5,647 bases of DNA from Planctomycetaceae bacterium. GTDB taxonomy: Bacteria > Planctomycetota > Phycisphaerae > Phycisphaerales > SM1A02. A model generated the notes under the pieces. It saw only the letters and a program-made list of their open reading frames with translations. It was not told where the DNA came from and did not search any database. A program made the position numbers and the translations under genes. Location of the stretch: the NCBI GenBank assembly GCA_027488415.1, contig JAIYBS010000217.1, positions 1 through 5,647 of the forward strand. The letters run 5' to 3'. Below, piece by piece: positions 5,505 to 5,647 of the stretch (position 1 is the stretch's first letter; the number at the start of each line of letters is the position of its first letter).

Positions 5505-5519
5505 CCCCCTTGCCCGCGC

Positions 5520-5525
5520 TACCCT
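5520..5525 (+). promoter_or_regulatory. Putative -10 box TACCCT for the divergent exported-protein gene
   Basis: TACCCT on the + strand is followed by ten bases and the ATG at 5536. It also lies one base before an in-frame ATG at 5527, which is too close for that ATG to be in a transcript made from this box. It therefore favours 5536 as the start. It is 15 bases from the oppositely oriented box at 5499-5504. Confidence 0.3.
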
Positions 5526-5535
5526 CATGCGACGC

Positions 5536-5647
5536 ATGCGACACCTCGTCCACACGACCCTCGCCGCCCTCGCTGCCTGCGCCGCCTCGCTCGCGCAGGC
5601 ACCCGCACCGCAGGCGCCGTCCTCCTTCGGGGCTCCGATGCAGCCGG
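5536..5647 (+). CDS. N-terminus of an exported protein or lipoprotein, 3' partial
   Basis: An open frame runs to the window end, so only 37 codons are seen. It reads M-R-H-L-V-H, then an Ala/Leu-rich hydrophobic core (T7 to L19), then A20-Q-A22 followed by a Pro/Ala/Gln-rich stretch. This is a signal peptide. Cleavage may follow A-Q-A, although Pro at +1 disfavours signal peptidase I there, or may occur at the lipobox L12-A-A-C15 to give a lipoprotein. An in-frame ATG at 5527 would add M-R-R; neither ATG has a Shine-Dalgarno, and the upstream TACCCT fits 5536 better. Too little is present for a family. It is divergent from the TIM-barrel lipoprotein gene, with 43 bases between the two chosen starts, so the genes may share control. 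Confidence 0.6.
   Translation, partial: MRHLVHTTLAALAACAASLAQAPAPQAPSSFGAPMQP

Noticed and set aside
5527..5535. ATG at 5527 as the start of the exported protein
   Set aside because: In frame and possible, but the TACCCT box ends one base before it and there is no Shine-Dalgarno. The ATG at 5536 gives a normal signal peptide. Not excluded.
3358..5553. 731-codon - strand open frame spanning tdh and the TIM-barrel gene
   Set aside because: This is the wrong frame: very Arg-rich and crossing two true genes. The SDR and TIM-barrel motifs are in a different frame.
1..5647. tRNA, rRNA, CRISPR, insertion-sequence or phage features
   Set aside because: Coding sequence fills nearly the whole window, the longest gap between genes is 61 bases, and no cloverleaf, repeat array, transposase or integrase signature was seen on either strand.

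Overview
This is a GC-rich (about 70% by eye), gene-dense bacterial segment with no RNA genes, CRISPR arrays or mobile elements that I can see. The combination of a Tat-exported, lipoprotein-like sugar isomerase homologue, an SDR-type threonine dehydrogenase with Kbl, a cysteine-poor Mrp and mostly Shine-Dalgarno-less starts resembles Planctomycetota or a similar high-GC environmental phylum. That assignment is an impression from family features, not a demonstrated placement.

Layout. On the + strand, bases 1-736 hold the C-terminal two thirds of an Mrp/NBP35-type P-loop ATPase whose 5' end lies outside the window. One base later, on the - strand, ends a block of four genes read right to left. 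They are a Tat-dependent, probably lipid-anchored TIM-barrel protein of the sugar phosphate isomerase/epimerase family (5492-4527), an SDR-type L-threonine 3-dehydrogenase (4475-3423), glycine C-acetyltransferase Kbl (3361-2138) and a three-domain persulfide dioxygenase/rhodanese protein of CstB-like architecture (2141-738). At the right edge a divergent + strand gene begins (about 5536 to beyond 5647) and encodes the start of an exported protein.

Function. Tdh and Kbl together form the two-step route L-threonine + NAD+ to 2-amino-3-ketobutyrate to glycine + acetyl-CoA. The kbl stop and the start of the persulfide dioxygenase overlap by four bases (GTGA), with a good Shine-Dalgarno inside the end of kbl. 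Threonine breakdown and persulfide/H2S detoxification are therefore probably made from one message. The biochemical reason for that pairing is not obvious.

Regulation. The four gene starts that lack a well-placed Shine-Dalgarno (TIM-barrel gene, tdh, kbl and the divergent exported protein) each have a TAYNCT hexamer 6-10 bases before the ATG. This is the arrangement expected for a -10 box driving a leaderless or near-leaderless mRNA. The internally coupled dioxygenase gene instead has a Shine-Dalgarno. The tdh upstream region also carries a perfect 7-bp dyad flanking the -10-like box and a four-tract G-quadruplex motif sharing one G-tract with that dyad. The kbl upstream region carries repeated GGAAACCGCGC units that can form alternative hairpins. 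I found no new multi-gene system. The regulatory pattern and the threonine/persulfide linkage are the points most worth following.
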